From contig JACCYC010000378.1 in the NCBI GenBank assembly GCA_013696665.1, positions 1 to 6,313 on the forward strand: a stretch of 6,313 nt of DNA, written 5' to 3'. Source of the stretch: Burkholderiaceae bacterium. Lineage in GTDB: Bacteria; Pseudomonadota; Gammaproteobacteria; Burkholderiales; Burkholderiaceae_F. The position numbers and the translations under genes were made by a program. Position 1 is the stretch's first letter. Each line of letters starts with the position of its first letter. Positions 1 to 6,313 of the stretch are shown one piece after another. The notes under the pieces are model-generated. The model worked only from the letters and a program-made list of their open reading frames with translations, was not told the origin of the DNA and made no database searches.

Positions 1-200
1 TGCACGGTGATATCGAGATGCGTGCTTCTGACCATCAACTGCTGCAACCTCTCTGGCTTTCGTCCTGGACCAAAGTAGGCGGCGCCAACAAGCACGATAT
101 TGAGAAAACGGGCTTCACTTGGGCAACCGCTGTCGCGTATCCGACTTACGTGGCGACGCAGCCCACCAGTTGCAACATGAAACGGCCCGCGCGCTCCTGA
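1..200 (+). CDS. livK: LivK-like ABC transporter substrate-binding protein, C-terminal fragment
   Basis: This is the last 65 residues of a gene whose 5' part lies off the left edge; the frame is open from the first complete codon at position 3 to the TGA at 198-200. The product would be the periplasmic solute receptor that delivers ligand to the LivH/LivM permease encoded just downstream. The stretch MRASDHQLLQPL, a later TGFTW segment and the terminal TSCNMKRP are typical of the extreme C-terminus of family 6 periplasmic binding proteins (HAAT/LivK type), where an MRA.DHQ..QP motif recurs. The signal peptide and ligand-binding residues are not in view, so the ligand cannot be inferred from this fragment. 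It is followed directly by a terminator-like hairpin and then by the permease genes, which fits a livKHMGF order. The family call is secure; the name livK denotes the family, not proven amino acid binding. Confidence 0.85.
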   Translation, partial: HGDIEMRASDHQLLQPLWLSSWTKVGGANKHDIEKTGFTWATAVAYPTYVATQPTSCNMKRPARS

Positions 201-218
201 CTTCAGAATGCCAACAGC

Positions 219-244
219 GGCCCGGATCACCGGGCCCTTTTTTT
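219..244 (+). terminator. Intrinsic terminator or attenuator between binding-protein and permease genes
   Basis: A perfect 7-bp GC-only stem, GGCCCGG (219-225) with CCGGGCC (230-236), closes a four-base loop ATCA. One C later comes a run of seven T (238-244). This is a classical Rho-independent terminator layout, 18 nt after the binding-protein stop codon and 34 nt before livH. Because livH has no convincing promoter of its own in the remaining gap, the hairpin probably acts as a partial terminator: it would leave the receptor transcript abundant while some polymerase reads through into the permease and ATPase genes. The structure is seen in the sequence; partial read-through is inference. 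Confidence 0.85.
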
Positions 245-278
245 GGCGTCGCTTTGAAAGCGCGCGTTAGAACTTCTG

Positions 279-1232
279 ATGGAAGCACTCGTCAGCCAGG
301 CCCTGTACGGCATCAGCTACGGCTTGCTGCTGTTCATGCTGGCCGCTGGCTTGACCCTGATCTTCTCGATGATGGGCGTGTTGAATTTTGCTCACGCGAG
401 CTTCTACATGCTCGGCGCCTATGTGGCCTACCAGATCAGCAGCTGGCTCGGTTTCTGGCCGGCGCTGGTACTGGCACCGCTCGCACTCTTTTTCCTCGGC
501 GCGGCCGTCGCGCGTTGGGGCTTGCGACGCGTGCACAAATGGGGGCACCTGCCTGAGCTGCTGTTCACGTTCGGCCTTTCCTACATTATTGTTGAATTGG
601 TGCAGGTGATCTGGGGCCGCGCGGCCGTCGCCTACCGAGTCCCACCCGAGCTCGATGGTCCGGTGCGCTGGCTGCAGCGCTATGGCATCACTTTTCCCGA
701 GTACCGGATGTTCATGATGGCGGTTGCCGTTGCGATCCTGATCGCGCTTTGGTTGATCCTGACACGCACGCGAATTGGATTGGTGATCCAGGCGGCGCTA
801 ACGCATCCGCAGCAGGTTGAAGCGCTGGGGCACAACGTGCCTCGCGTGTTCATGCTGGTGTTCGGTGGCGGCTGCGCGTTGGCGGGCCTTGCGGGTGTCG
901 TCGGCGGGAATGCGTTTGTCACAGAGCCCGCGATGGCGAGCACCGTGGGAGCCATCGTATTTGTCGTGATCGTGGTGGGCGGCATGGGCTCGCTGGCCGG
1001 TGCATTCATTGCGTCGCTGGCGATCGGTTTGCTCGAAAGCTTCGGCAAGGTGTCCGACTGGTCGGTGGCCAAGCTGGCGACCTCGATTGGACTCGTGGTA
1101 GATGCGGGAACTCCTGGCTACGAAGTATTGAAGCTGACCCTGTCGCAAGTTGCGCCCGTATTGCCGTACCTGGTTCTTGTGCTCATTCTGATCGTGCGCC
1201 CGAAAGGCTTGCTTGGCACGCGCGAGGATTGA
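279..1232 (+). CDS. livH: LivH-type ABC transporter inner-membrane permease
   Basis: This 317-residue hydrophobic protein would form one half of the transmembrane channel of a HAAT-type importer, pairing with LivM. The N-terminal segment with GLTLIFSMMGVLNFAH (about residues 24-39) followed by FYMLGAY is the hallmark of LivH permeases. Hydrophobic stretches lie at about 8-33, 42-76, 93-112, 144-162, 189-212, 222-254 and 293-307. The cytoplasmic EAA-like coupling loop that contacts the ATPases is visible as EALGHNVPRV (181-190), followed by a Gly/Ala-rich stretch to residue 210. It ends in the usual RPKGLLGTRE tail. The length is a little above the classical LivH size of about 300 residues, with extra sequence around 258-290. 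The ATG at 279 begins just before the conserved N-terminus, but no good Shine-Dalgarno sequence precedes it. The livM start lies 3 nt after its stop. Substrate specificity cannot be read from the permease. Confidence 0.93.
   Translation: MEALVSQALYGISYGLLLFMLAAGLTLIFSMMGVLNFAHASFYMLGAYVAYQISSWLGFWPALVLAPLALFFLGAAVARWGLRRVHKWGHLPELLFTFGLSYIIVELVQVIWGRAAVAYRVPPELDGPVRWLQRYGITFPEYRMFMMAVAVAILIALWLILTRTRIGLVIQAALTHPQQVEALGHNVPRVFMLVFGGGCALAGLAGVVGGNAFVTEPAMASTVGAIVFVVIVVGGMGSLAGAFIASLAIGLLESFGKVSDWSVAKLATSIGLVVDAGTPGYEVLKLTLSQVAPVLPYLVLVLILIVRPKGLLGTRED
1224..1228 (+). promoter_or_regulatory. Ribosome binding site supporting the GTG start of livM
   Basis: GAGGA lies inside the last codons of livH with seven bases between it and the GTG at 1236. 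This spacing is ideal and favours GTG over the next in-frame ATG at 1254, which would shorten LivM by six residues and has no comparable site. Confidence 0.65.
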
Positions 1233-1235
1233 CGC

Positions 1236-2537
1236 GTGATCGGTGCAACATCGATGTTGGCATTCAAGCCAATCAACCTGGGCCGATGGGTTGTATGGGG
1301 ACTGACGGCCGTGCTGTTTCTGCTGTTGCCCGTGTACTTCAACAAGGGATTCTCGCTGACGCTGCTTTCGCAAATGGGCGTCACCATCATCTTCGCGCTG
1401 AGCTACAACATGCTGCTCGGCCAGAGCGGCATGCTGAGCTTTGGACACGCTGTCTATTCCGGATTGGGCGCTTTTTTCGCAATCCACGCGCTGCGTTGGA
1501 TCGGCGCAGGGACCCTGGTCTGGCCAACGTCTCTGCTGCCGCTGATCGGTGGCGCGGCAGGCGCACTCTTCGGCATGCTATTCGGTTATCTGACCACGCG
1601 AAGAGCTGGCACGCCGTTCGCAATGATCACGCTCGGAATCGGCGAGATGGTATTCGCCGCTTCGTTAATGTTTCCGGGTTTTTTTGGCGGCGAGGGAGGC
1701 ATCACCGCGGATCGCGCCGTCGGCGCGCCGTTCCTCGGAATTCCCGGCATCACCTTTGGGCCACAGGTTCAGGTTTATTACCTGATTGCGGCGTGGTGCT
1801 TTGCCAGCATCGTCGCGATGTACGCGCTGACACAAACGCCGCTCGGACGAATCGCCAATGCGGTGCGCGACAACCCGGAGCGCGCCGAATTCATCGGATA
1901 CAACCCGCAGCGGGTGCGCTGGCTGATGTTGATCCTATCGGGGTTCTTTGCCGGAATCGCCGGTGCGCTTGCGGCGATCAACTTCGAGATCGTCAGTGCC
2001 GAGAATGTCAGCGCAATCCGGTCTGGTGGAGTGTTGCTTGCGGCCTTCATTGGCGGGGCCGCGTTTTTCTTTGGCCCGATTCTCGGTGCTGTGGTGTTCG
2101 TGTTCTTTGCTGTTGCGCTATCGGAATACACCAAAGCCTGGCAACTGTATCTCGGCGTGTTCTTCGTGCTGCTCGTGCTGTTTGCGCCTGGCGGATTGTC
2201 GAGTCTGATCCTGATGAACTTGCGCGTGCTGAAGTTCAGAAAATTCAGGCGCCTGCGCGATCCTTATTTCGGCGTTCTGTTTAGCGCTCTAGCCCTTGCT
2301 TTTGGAACGGTGCTTGTGATCGAGCTGATGTATCACGTGACGCTCAATGTCGGGCAGGGTCCCGCGATACGGCTGTTCGGCATGATCTTCGACACGTCAC
2401 GCGCGCCGGCATGGACATTTGCAGGCGTGGTTATCTTCGGTGCGGCGACCGCGTTCGAGTTCTATCGCCGGCGCTTCCGACAACAATGGCATGACGTGCA
2501 GCGCGAAATCGAAGACTGGGTGCGTGACAACCCATGA
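1236..2537 (+). CDS. livM: LivM-type ABC transporter permease with C-terminal membrane extension
   Basis: This is the second inner-membrane channel subunit, 433 residues from a GTG start. The LivM core is clear. LSYNMLLGQSGMLSFGHA (55-72) is the signature segment of this permease family. GGEGGI (151-156) is the conserved periplasmic-loop motif. The cytoplasmic coupling loop runs about 209-230 and includes AVRDNPERAEFIGYN, followed by the SGFFAGIAGAL helix (235-245). The core ends near APGGL (317-321). About 110 residues follow that classical LivM proteins lack: a basic stretch (330-341), two hydrophobic segments at about 344-363 and 394-408 with a loop between them, and a charged tail (410-433). 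The stop codon overlaps the livG start as ATGA, so the two are probably translationally coupled. The extension seems to belong to a LivM subgroup found in Betaproteobacteria (from memory, not searched); its role is unknown. Confidence 0.92.
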   Translation: MIGATSMLAFKPINLGRWVVWGLTAVLFLLLPVYFNKGFSLTLLSQMGVTIIFALSYNMLLGQSGMLSFGHAVYSGLGAFFAIHALRWIGAGTLVWPTSLLPLIGGAAGALFGMLFGYLTTRRAGTPFAMITLGIGEMVFAASLMFPGFFGGEGGITADRAVGAPFLGIPGITFGPQVQVYYLIAAWCFASIVAMYALTQTPLGRIANAVRDNPERAEFIGYNPQRVRWLMLILSGFFAGIAGALAAINFEIVSAENVSAIRSGGVLLAAFIGGAAFFFGPILGAVVFVFFAVALSEYTKAWQLYLGVFFVLLVLFAPGGLSSLILMNLRVLKFRKFRRLRDPYFGVLFSALALAFGTVLVIELMYHVTLNVGQGPAIRLFGMIFDTSRAPAWTFAGVVIFGAATAFEFYRRRFRQQWHDVQREIEDWVRDNP

Positions 2538-3337
2538 GCGCACTCGCCCCAACCGCCATTGCCAGTAGAGGCCCTACAACAAGCGACATCGCACTCGAGC
2601 TCGACGCTGTCAGCAAAAAATTCGGGCGCACCGAAGTCATTCGCGGTGTGTCGATTCGAATTCCGCGCGGCGAACGGCACGCGATCATCGGTCCCAACGG
2701 TGCGGGCAAGTCGACTCTATTTAACCTGATCAGTGGCCGCTTCGAAGTCACGTCCGGGCGGATTGCGCTGAATGGCCTCGATATCACCAATCGCAAGCCT
2801 TATCAGGTCAATCGTATGGGCCTGTCGCGCAGCTTCCAGATCACGAATCTGTTTCATCGACTGTCGGTTTTCGACAATCTGCGTTGCTCGGTGTTGTGGT
2901 CGCTCGGTCACCGTCATTCCTTCTGGAAAAACCTGAACAAACTGGTCGATGTCGAGCAGCGCGCCGAAGCGATTCTGGAACGCGTGGGGCTCAAGCGTCG
3001 ACGCGATATCGTGGCAGGGCTGCTGACTTACGCTGAACAGCGCGCGCTCGAGATTGGCATCGCCATTGCCGGCGGCGCCAATGTCATCCTGCTCGACGAG
3101 CCGACCGCGGGCATGAGTCGCGGTGAAAGCAAGCGTGCGGTGGAGCTGATTCGCGACGTGACCGAGGGCCGCACCTTGGTGATGGTTGAGCACGACATGA
3201 GCGTGGTGTTCGACCTTGCCGATCGAATATCGGTGCTCGTTTACGGCAAGCTGATTGCAACTGGAAGCCCGGCGGAAATCCGTGCCAACGACGCCGTGCG
3301 CGAGGCTTATCTTGGCCAACCCGCTGCGGCCGCGTAA
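2534..3337 (+). CDS. livG: LivG-type ABC transporter ATP-binding protein with altered signature motif
   Basis: This 267-residue cytoplasmic ATPase would power the importer as a heterodimer with LivF. Walker A is canonical, GPNGAGKST (53-61). The Q-loop Gln is Q102 in SRSFQITNLF. Walker B is VILLDEP (184-190) with catalytic Glu E189, and the switch His is H220 in VMVEHD. The signature motif is unusual: LTYAE (164-168), where E. coli LivG has LAYGD and most ABC proteins have LSGGQ, so the fourth-position Gly is Ala. IRGVS, ITNLF and the C-terminal DAVREAYLG are typical of LivG. About 18 residues precede the first conserved beta strand, a little longer than in many homologues. Translation probably depends on coupling to livM through the ATGA overlap, since no strong Shine-Dalgarno sequence is visible. 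The 3' end overlaps livF by one base (TAATG). Confidence 0.94.
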   Translation: MSALAPTAIASRGPTTSDIALELDAVSKKFGRTEVIRGVSIRIPRGERHAIIGPNGAGKSTLFNLISGRFEVTSGRIALNGLDITNRKPYQVNRMGLSRSFQITNLFHRLSVFDNLRCSVLWSLGHRHSFWKNLNKLVDVEQRAEAILERVGLKRRRDIVAGLLTYAEQRALEIGIAIAGGANVILLDEPTAGMSRGESKRAVELIRDVTEGRTLVMVEHDMSVVFDLADRISVLVYGKLIATGSPAEIRANDAVREAYLGQPAAAA

Positions 3338-4029
3338 TGCTGCGTATCGAAAACCTGCAGGCGTTCTACGGCAAGAGCCAGGTGCTGCACGGTGTCGATT
3401 TGACGATTGCCGGCGGAGAAATCGTTAGCCTGCTCGGTCGCAATGGAGTCGGCCGTTCGACTACCGCGAAAGCCATCATGGGGCTGGTCGACTGCACCGG
3501 CGTCGTCGAGTTCGAAGGCCACGACCTCACGAAGCGAAAGACATTTGAGATTGCCCATCTGGGCGTGGGGTACGTGCCTGAAAACCGCGACATCTTTCCA
3601 TCCCTGACGGTCGACGAGAACCTGCGTTTGGGCAACAAGGGTCGCCGGCAGGGATACTGGACATCAGATCGGATCTATCAATTGTTTCCAGCTTTGGGCG
3701 AACGCGCACGCACGGAAGCCGGCGTGCTGTCGGGCGGCGAACAGCAGATGCTGACGCTGGCGCGTACGATGATGGGCGATCCAAAATTAGTCATCATCGA
3801 CGAGCCCACCGAGGGCCTGGCCCCAAAAATCGTGCGTCTGGTCGCCCAGTTCCTGAAGCAATTAAAAGAGCACGGAGTGTCCGTGCTGCTGATCGAGCAG
3901 AAGTTGACCATTGCGCTCGAAATTTCCCACCGCGTGTATGTGATGGGGCATGGGCACATGGTTTTCGAAGGGTCCCCTGATGACCTGCGAGCTAACAAAC
4001 TGATTCGCCAGGAATGGCTGGAAGTGTGA
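3337..4029 (+). CDS. livF: LivF-type ABC transporter ATP-binding protein with Arg in Walker A
   Basis: This 230-residue ATPase is the partner of LivG on the cytoplasmic face of the LivH/LivM channel. Motifs in order: A-loop Tyr Y11 (FYGKS), Walker A GRNGVGRST (34-42), GYVPENRDIFPSLTVDENL (78-96), a perfect signature LSGGEQ (131-136), Walker B LVIIDEP (151-157) with E156, and IEQ (186-188). Gln in place of the switch His is normal in LivF, as in the E. coli VEQN motif. The odd feature is R40 (codon CGT at 3454), where P-loops have an invariant Lys that contacts the ATP phosphates. The surrounding sequence is otherwise intact and the reading frame is clean, so this is not decay. I recall GRNGVGRST in related betaproteobacterial LivF proteins, but that is unverified. 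It starts in a TAATG junction with livG. The next gene's preferred start lies 8 nt after its stop. Confidence 0.94.
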   Translation: MLRIENLQAFYGKSQVLHGVDLTIAGGEIVSLLGRNGVGRSTTAKAIMGLVDCTGVVEFEGHDLTKRKTFEIAHLGVGYVPENRDIFPSLTVDENLRLGNKGRRQGYWTSDRIYQLFPALGERARTEAGVLSGGEQQMLTLARTMMGDPKLVIIDEPTEGLAPKIVRLVAQFLKQLKEHGVSVLLIEQKLTIALEISHRVYVMGHGHMVFEGSPDDLRANKLIRQEWLEV

Positions 4030-4037
4030 CCGATGCT

Positions 4038-6125
4038 ATGACAACTCATTACGAAACGCGCGGAATCATCGCCGTCCTTCAGCTCGACAACCCACCGGTT
4101 AACGGGCTCGGGCACGCAACGCGCAAGGCATTGATCGATGGCATAGGCAGAGCGCTTCATGACTCCGCCGTCAAGGTCATCGTCATCACCGGTACCGGCA
4201 AGGTTTTCTCGGGCGGCGCAGACATCAAGGAATTCAACTCGCCGGCAGCGCTTGCTGAACCCACCCTATTACAGTTGATCGACAACGTCGAACAGTCGTC
4301 GAAGCCAGTGATCGCTGCGATCAACGGTGTTTGTATGGGCGGCGGCTTGGAGCTGGCGCTCGGTTGTCATTATCGAATCGCCACCGCTGACGCGTCGCTG
4401 GCGTTACCGGAGGTCAGGCTTGGCTTGCTGCCCGGCGCGGGTGGCACGCAGCGGCTGCCGCGCGCGATCGGCGTCGAAAAAGCCCTGCAAATGATTACCA
4501 CCGGAGACGCGGTGTCGGGGCCTGATGCCCTCGAGCATGGCCTGATTGACCGCATTGTCGAGCGCACATCTTTCGACGACGTGATTGCCTTCGCGAACAA
4601 GGTGGCGCGCAACCGAAAACACCGAAAGCTGCGCGACACGATCCTGGCGGACGGCAAACAAGACGCCGTCAGCTCGCTCGCGGCAGCGCGCGAGCAGATT
4701 GCAAAGCGTGCGCGCGGGCTTCCGGCGCCGATTCGTTGCATTGACGCGGTCGAAGCTGCGGTCACGCTGCCGTTCGAGCAGGGGCTTGCTCTGGAGCGGA
4801 AATTCTTTGTTGAGTTAGTCAGCTCCGCCGAGTCAAAGGCGCTGCGCCACGCGTTCTTTGCCGAACGCTCGGCGAGCAAAATTCCAGATGTGCCGGACGA
4901 CACGCCGGTACGAGCGATCAACGCTGCGGCCGTCATCGGATTCGGCACGATGGGTGGCGGAATCGCGATGAGCCTGGCCAATGCCGGGATTTCGGTCACG
5001 GTTTTTGAGAAAGACCAGGCTGCGCTAGATCGCGGCCTTGCCATGTGCCGCCGCAACTGGGAATCGACCGCCAAGAAGGGCCGACTTACGATGGACCAGG
5101 TCGAGCAGCGCGTGGCGTTGCTGAAGCCAACACTGGACTTCAAAGCGCTCGGGCCGGCGGACATCGTGATCGAGGCGGCTTACGAAGACATGCAAGTCAA
5201 GCAGGATTTGTTCAAGCGGCTCGACTCCGTGATGAAGCGCGGAGCGATCCTTGCGACAAACACATCGACGCTCGACGTAGATCAGATTGCCGTGGCCACC
5301 GCCCGGCCCCACGACGTGATCGGCACGCATTTCTTCAGCCCGGCTAACGTGATGCGGCTGTTGGAGGTGGTACGCGGCGCGCAAACAAGTGCGGACGTAC
5401 TGGCGACCGTGATGCACCTCGCAAAGCGTCTCGGGAAAGTAGGCGTCGTGTCCGGTGTATGCCATGGCTTTATCGGCAATCGGATGCTCGAGCACTACGT
5501 GCGCCAGTCTATGTTTCTGATCGACGAAGGGGCATCGCCGCAGCAGATCGATGCAGCGATGACCACGTTCGGCATGGCGATGGGCCCATTTGCCGTCGGC
5601 GACCTCGCTGGCCTCGACATCGGTTACGCGATTCGACAGCGCCGTTATGTCGAGAAGCCGCACACCACGTACAGCCGCGTCGGCGATCGCATTGTCGAGC
5701 TTGGCCGACTCGGGCAGAAGACCGGCAAAGGCTGGTATCGATACGAGGGTGACCGCACGCCCCGCGTGGATCCCGAGGTGGACGAATTGATCACGCGCTA
5801 TCGCGCCGAGCTGGGCCTTAAGTCGCGCACAATCACCGACGATGAAATTGTGCAGCGCTGTATTTACGCGCTCGTCAACGAAGGTGCCAGAATTCTCGAA
5901 GAGCGAATCGCCATGCGCGCGAGCGACATCGATGTCGTCTACCTGACGGGCTATGGCTTTCCGCGTGCGAGGGGCGGTCCGATGTTTTATGCACAGACAG
6001 TCGGACTTGGCAACGTCGTGCAATCGATGCGCGAGTTCACGACAAACAATCATGCCGATCCCGTGTTCTGGCAGCCCGCCAAACTACTGCTCGAGGCCGC
6101 CAATACTGGCCTCTGGCCGCGCTGA
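4038..6125 (+). CDS. Bifunctional enoyl-CoA hydratase / 3-hydroxyacyl-CoA dehydrogenase (FadB/FadJ type)
   Basis: This predicted cytoplasmic enzyme hydrates 2-enoyl-CoA and then oxidises the 3-hydroxyacyl-CoA with NAD+, two consecutive beta-oxidation steps. From the ATG at 4038 it has 695 residues; numbers below use that start. The crotonase domain spans about 1-180, with oxyanion-hole segments FSGGADI (58-63) and MGGGLELAL (100-108) and catalytic Glu pair E105 and E125. A linker covers about 180-290. The NAD-binding domain opens with VIGFGTMGGG (299-308). The dehydrogenase residues are S410 (NTS), H431 (GTHFFSP), E443 and N481 (FIGNRM); the His-Glu-Asn spacing matches known 3-hydroxyacyl-CoA dehydrogenases. 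Two C-terminal helical domains follow, ending in the GYGFPRARGGPMFY segment (639-652). Length is close to FadJ (714) and FadB (729). An in-frame ATG at 4014 would add eight residues and overlap livF by 16 nt. I prefer 4038 because MTTHYETRG resembles the usual family N-terminus and a GGAAG lies at 4020-4024. Linkage to the transporter suggests catabolism of the imported acid. FadB and FadJ cannot be told apart here. Confidence 0.95.
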   Translation: MTTHYETRGIIAVLQLDNPPVNGLGHATRKALIDGIGRALHDSAVKVIVITGTGKVFSGGADIKEFNSPAALAEPTLLQLIDNVEQSSKPVIAAINGVCMGGGLELALGCHYRIATADASLALPEVRLGLLPGAGGTQRLPRAIGVEKALQMITTGDAVSGPDALEHGLIDRIVERTSFDDVIAFANKVARNRKHRKLRDTILADGKQDAVSSLAAAREQIAKRARGLPAPIRCIDAVEAAVTLPFEQGLALERKFFVELVSSAESKALRHAFFAERSASKIPDVPDDTPVRAINAAAVIGFGTMGGGIAMSLANAGISVTVFEKDQAALDRGLAMCRRNWESTAKKGRLTMDQVEQRVALLKPTLDFKALGPADIVIEAAYEDMQVKQDLFKRLDSVMKRGAILATNTSTLDVDQIAVATARPHDVIGTHFFSPANVMRLLEVVRGAQTSADVLATVMHLAKRLGKVGVVSGVCHGFIGNRMLEHYVRQSMFLIDEGASPQQIDAAMTTFGMAMGPFAVGDLAGLDIGYAIRQRRYVEKPHTTYSRVGDRIVELGRLGQKTGKGWYRYEGDRTPRVDPEVDELITRYRAELGLKSRTITDDEIVQRCIYALVNEGARILEERIAMRASDIDVVYLTGYGFPRARGGPMFYAQTVGLGNVVQSMREFTTNNHADPVFWQPAKLLLEAANTGLWPR

Positions 6126-6191
6126 CCACTCGCCAGACAACGGTGGCGATGCTTGCTGCGGTGAAAATCGAGAGACTGGGCCACGAAAAAA

Positions 6192-6313
6192 ATGCCAACT
6201 AATCGTCGGATCGTTCTTGCCAGCCGGCCACAGACCACAGCGTCGACTTCCAATTTTCGGTTGGAGGAGGCGCCCACGCCCGTGCTGCAGCCCGGACAAA
6301 TCTTGATCCGCAA
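6192..6313 (+). CDS. NADP-dependent medium-chain oxidoreductase, N-terminal fragment
   Basis: An open frame runs from the ATG at 6192 off the right edge, giving 40 residues. It begins MPTNRRIVLASRP and continues with NFRLEE, APTPVLQPGQILIR. This pattern is typical of the N-terminus of zinc-independent, NADP-dependent MDR proteins related to leukotriene B4 12-hydroxydehydrogenase/15-oxoprostaglandin reductase and bacterial CurA. Members of this group reduce the double bond of alpha,beta-unsaturated ketones or aldehydes. The cofactor-binding region lies outside the window, so activity cannot be judged. The start is 66 nt after the preceding stop codon, on the same strand, and could belong to the same transcript. 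There is no clear Shine-Dalgarno sequence; an A-rich run (6186-6192) directly precedes and enters the ATG. The call rests on a short stretch of sequence. Confidence 0.75.
   Translation, partial: MPTNRRIVLASRPQTTASTSNFRLEEAPTPVLQPGQILIR

Noticed and set aside
254..282. TTGAAA (254-259) as a possible -35 box for livH
   Set aside because: At 17-nt spacing the -10 position reads TGATGG and overlaps the livH start codon, so it is not a plausible sigma-70 promoter.
119..556. Forward open frame spanning the livK end, the terminator and the start of livH
   Set aside because: It runs through the terminator hairpin and overlaps two recognised genes in a different frame; the product has no recognisable features.
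798..1487. Reverse-strand open frames across the livH/livM junction and in livG and livM
   Set aside because: They are shadows of conserved genes with skewed composition, no family features and no separate ribosome binding sites or spacing.
1229..2284. Forward open frame of 351 codons overlapping livM in another frame
   Set aside because: The translation is an Arg-rich, low-hydrophobicity product without motifs, while the overlapping livM frame shows all LivM hallmarks.
3436..3462. LivF as a decaying pseudogene because of the Walker A change
   Set aside because: The reading frame is full length, every other motif is intact and the gene is embedded in a tightly coupled operon; a substitution within a conserved subfamily is more likely.
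5025..6053. Long reverse-strand open frame of 342 codons opposite the bifunctional enzyme
   Set aside because: It lies wholly within a gene with intact catalytic motifs; its translation is rich in His, Arg and Cys with no recognisable domain, as expected for the antisense of GC-rich coding sequence.
6131..6148. Inverted repeat CGCCA/TGGCG after the bifunctional enzyme gene, as a terminator
   Set aside because: The stem is only 5 bp with an 8-nt loop and no T tract follows, so it does not support termination before the oxidoreductase gene.

Overview
The window reads as part of one forward-strand operon from a GC-rich proteobacterium. The protein subfamilies look most like those of Betaproteobacteria (Burkholderiales); that is a judgement from family resemblance, not a search result. 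Nothing points to a mobile element, prophage, RNA gene or CRISPR array.

Layout: (1) 1-200, the C-terminal end of a periplasmic substrate-binding protein of the branched-chain amino acid/amide (HAAT, LivK-like) type, cut by the left edge. (2) 201-278, an intergenic stretch with a strong intrinsic terminator-like hairpin (219-244). (3) 279-4029, a complete LivH-LivM-LivG-LivF set: two inner-membrane permeases and two cytoplasmic ATPases. Gene spacing is very tight (3 nt gap, 4 nt overlap, 1 nt overlap). (4) 4038-6125, a full-length bifunctional enoyl-CoA hydratase/3-hydroxyacyl-CoA dehydrogenase of the FadB/FadJ type. Both active sites look intact. (5) 6126-6191, a short gap. (6) 6192 to the right edge, the N-terminus of a zinc-independent, NADP-dependent medium-chain oxidoreductase.

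As a unit, the transporter would import a small molecule captured by the binding protein, and the next gene carries out two consecutive beta-oxidation steps. A beta-oxidation enzyme joined to the transporter genes suggests that the substrate is a carboxylate degraded through CoA thioesters (a fatty, dicarboxylic or ring-derived acid) rather than leucine, isoleucine or valine. The window does not identify the substrate, and no CoA ligase, acyl-CoA dehydrogenase or thiolase is present in it.

The most notable detail is in the ATPase pair. LivF has Arg in place of the Walker A Lys, and LivG has Ala in place of the key Gly of its signature motif. In an antiparallel ABC dimer these two changes fall in the same composite ATP site, leaving one canonical and one degenerate site. 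Also worth noting are a roughly 110-residue C-terminal membrane extension on LivM and the terminator between the binding-protein gene and the permease genes.
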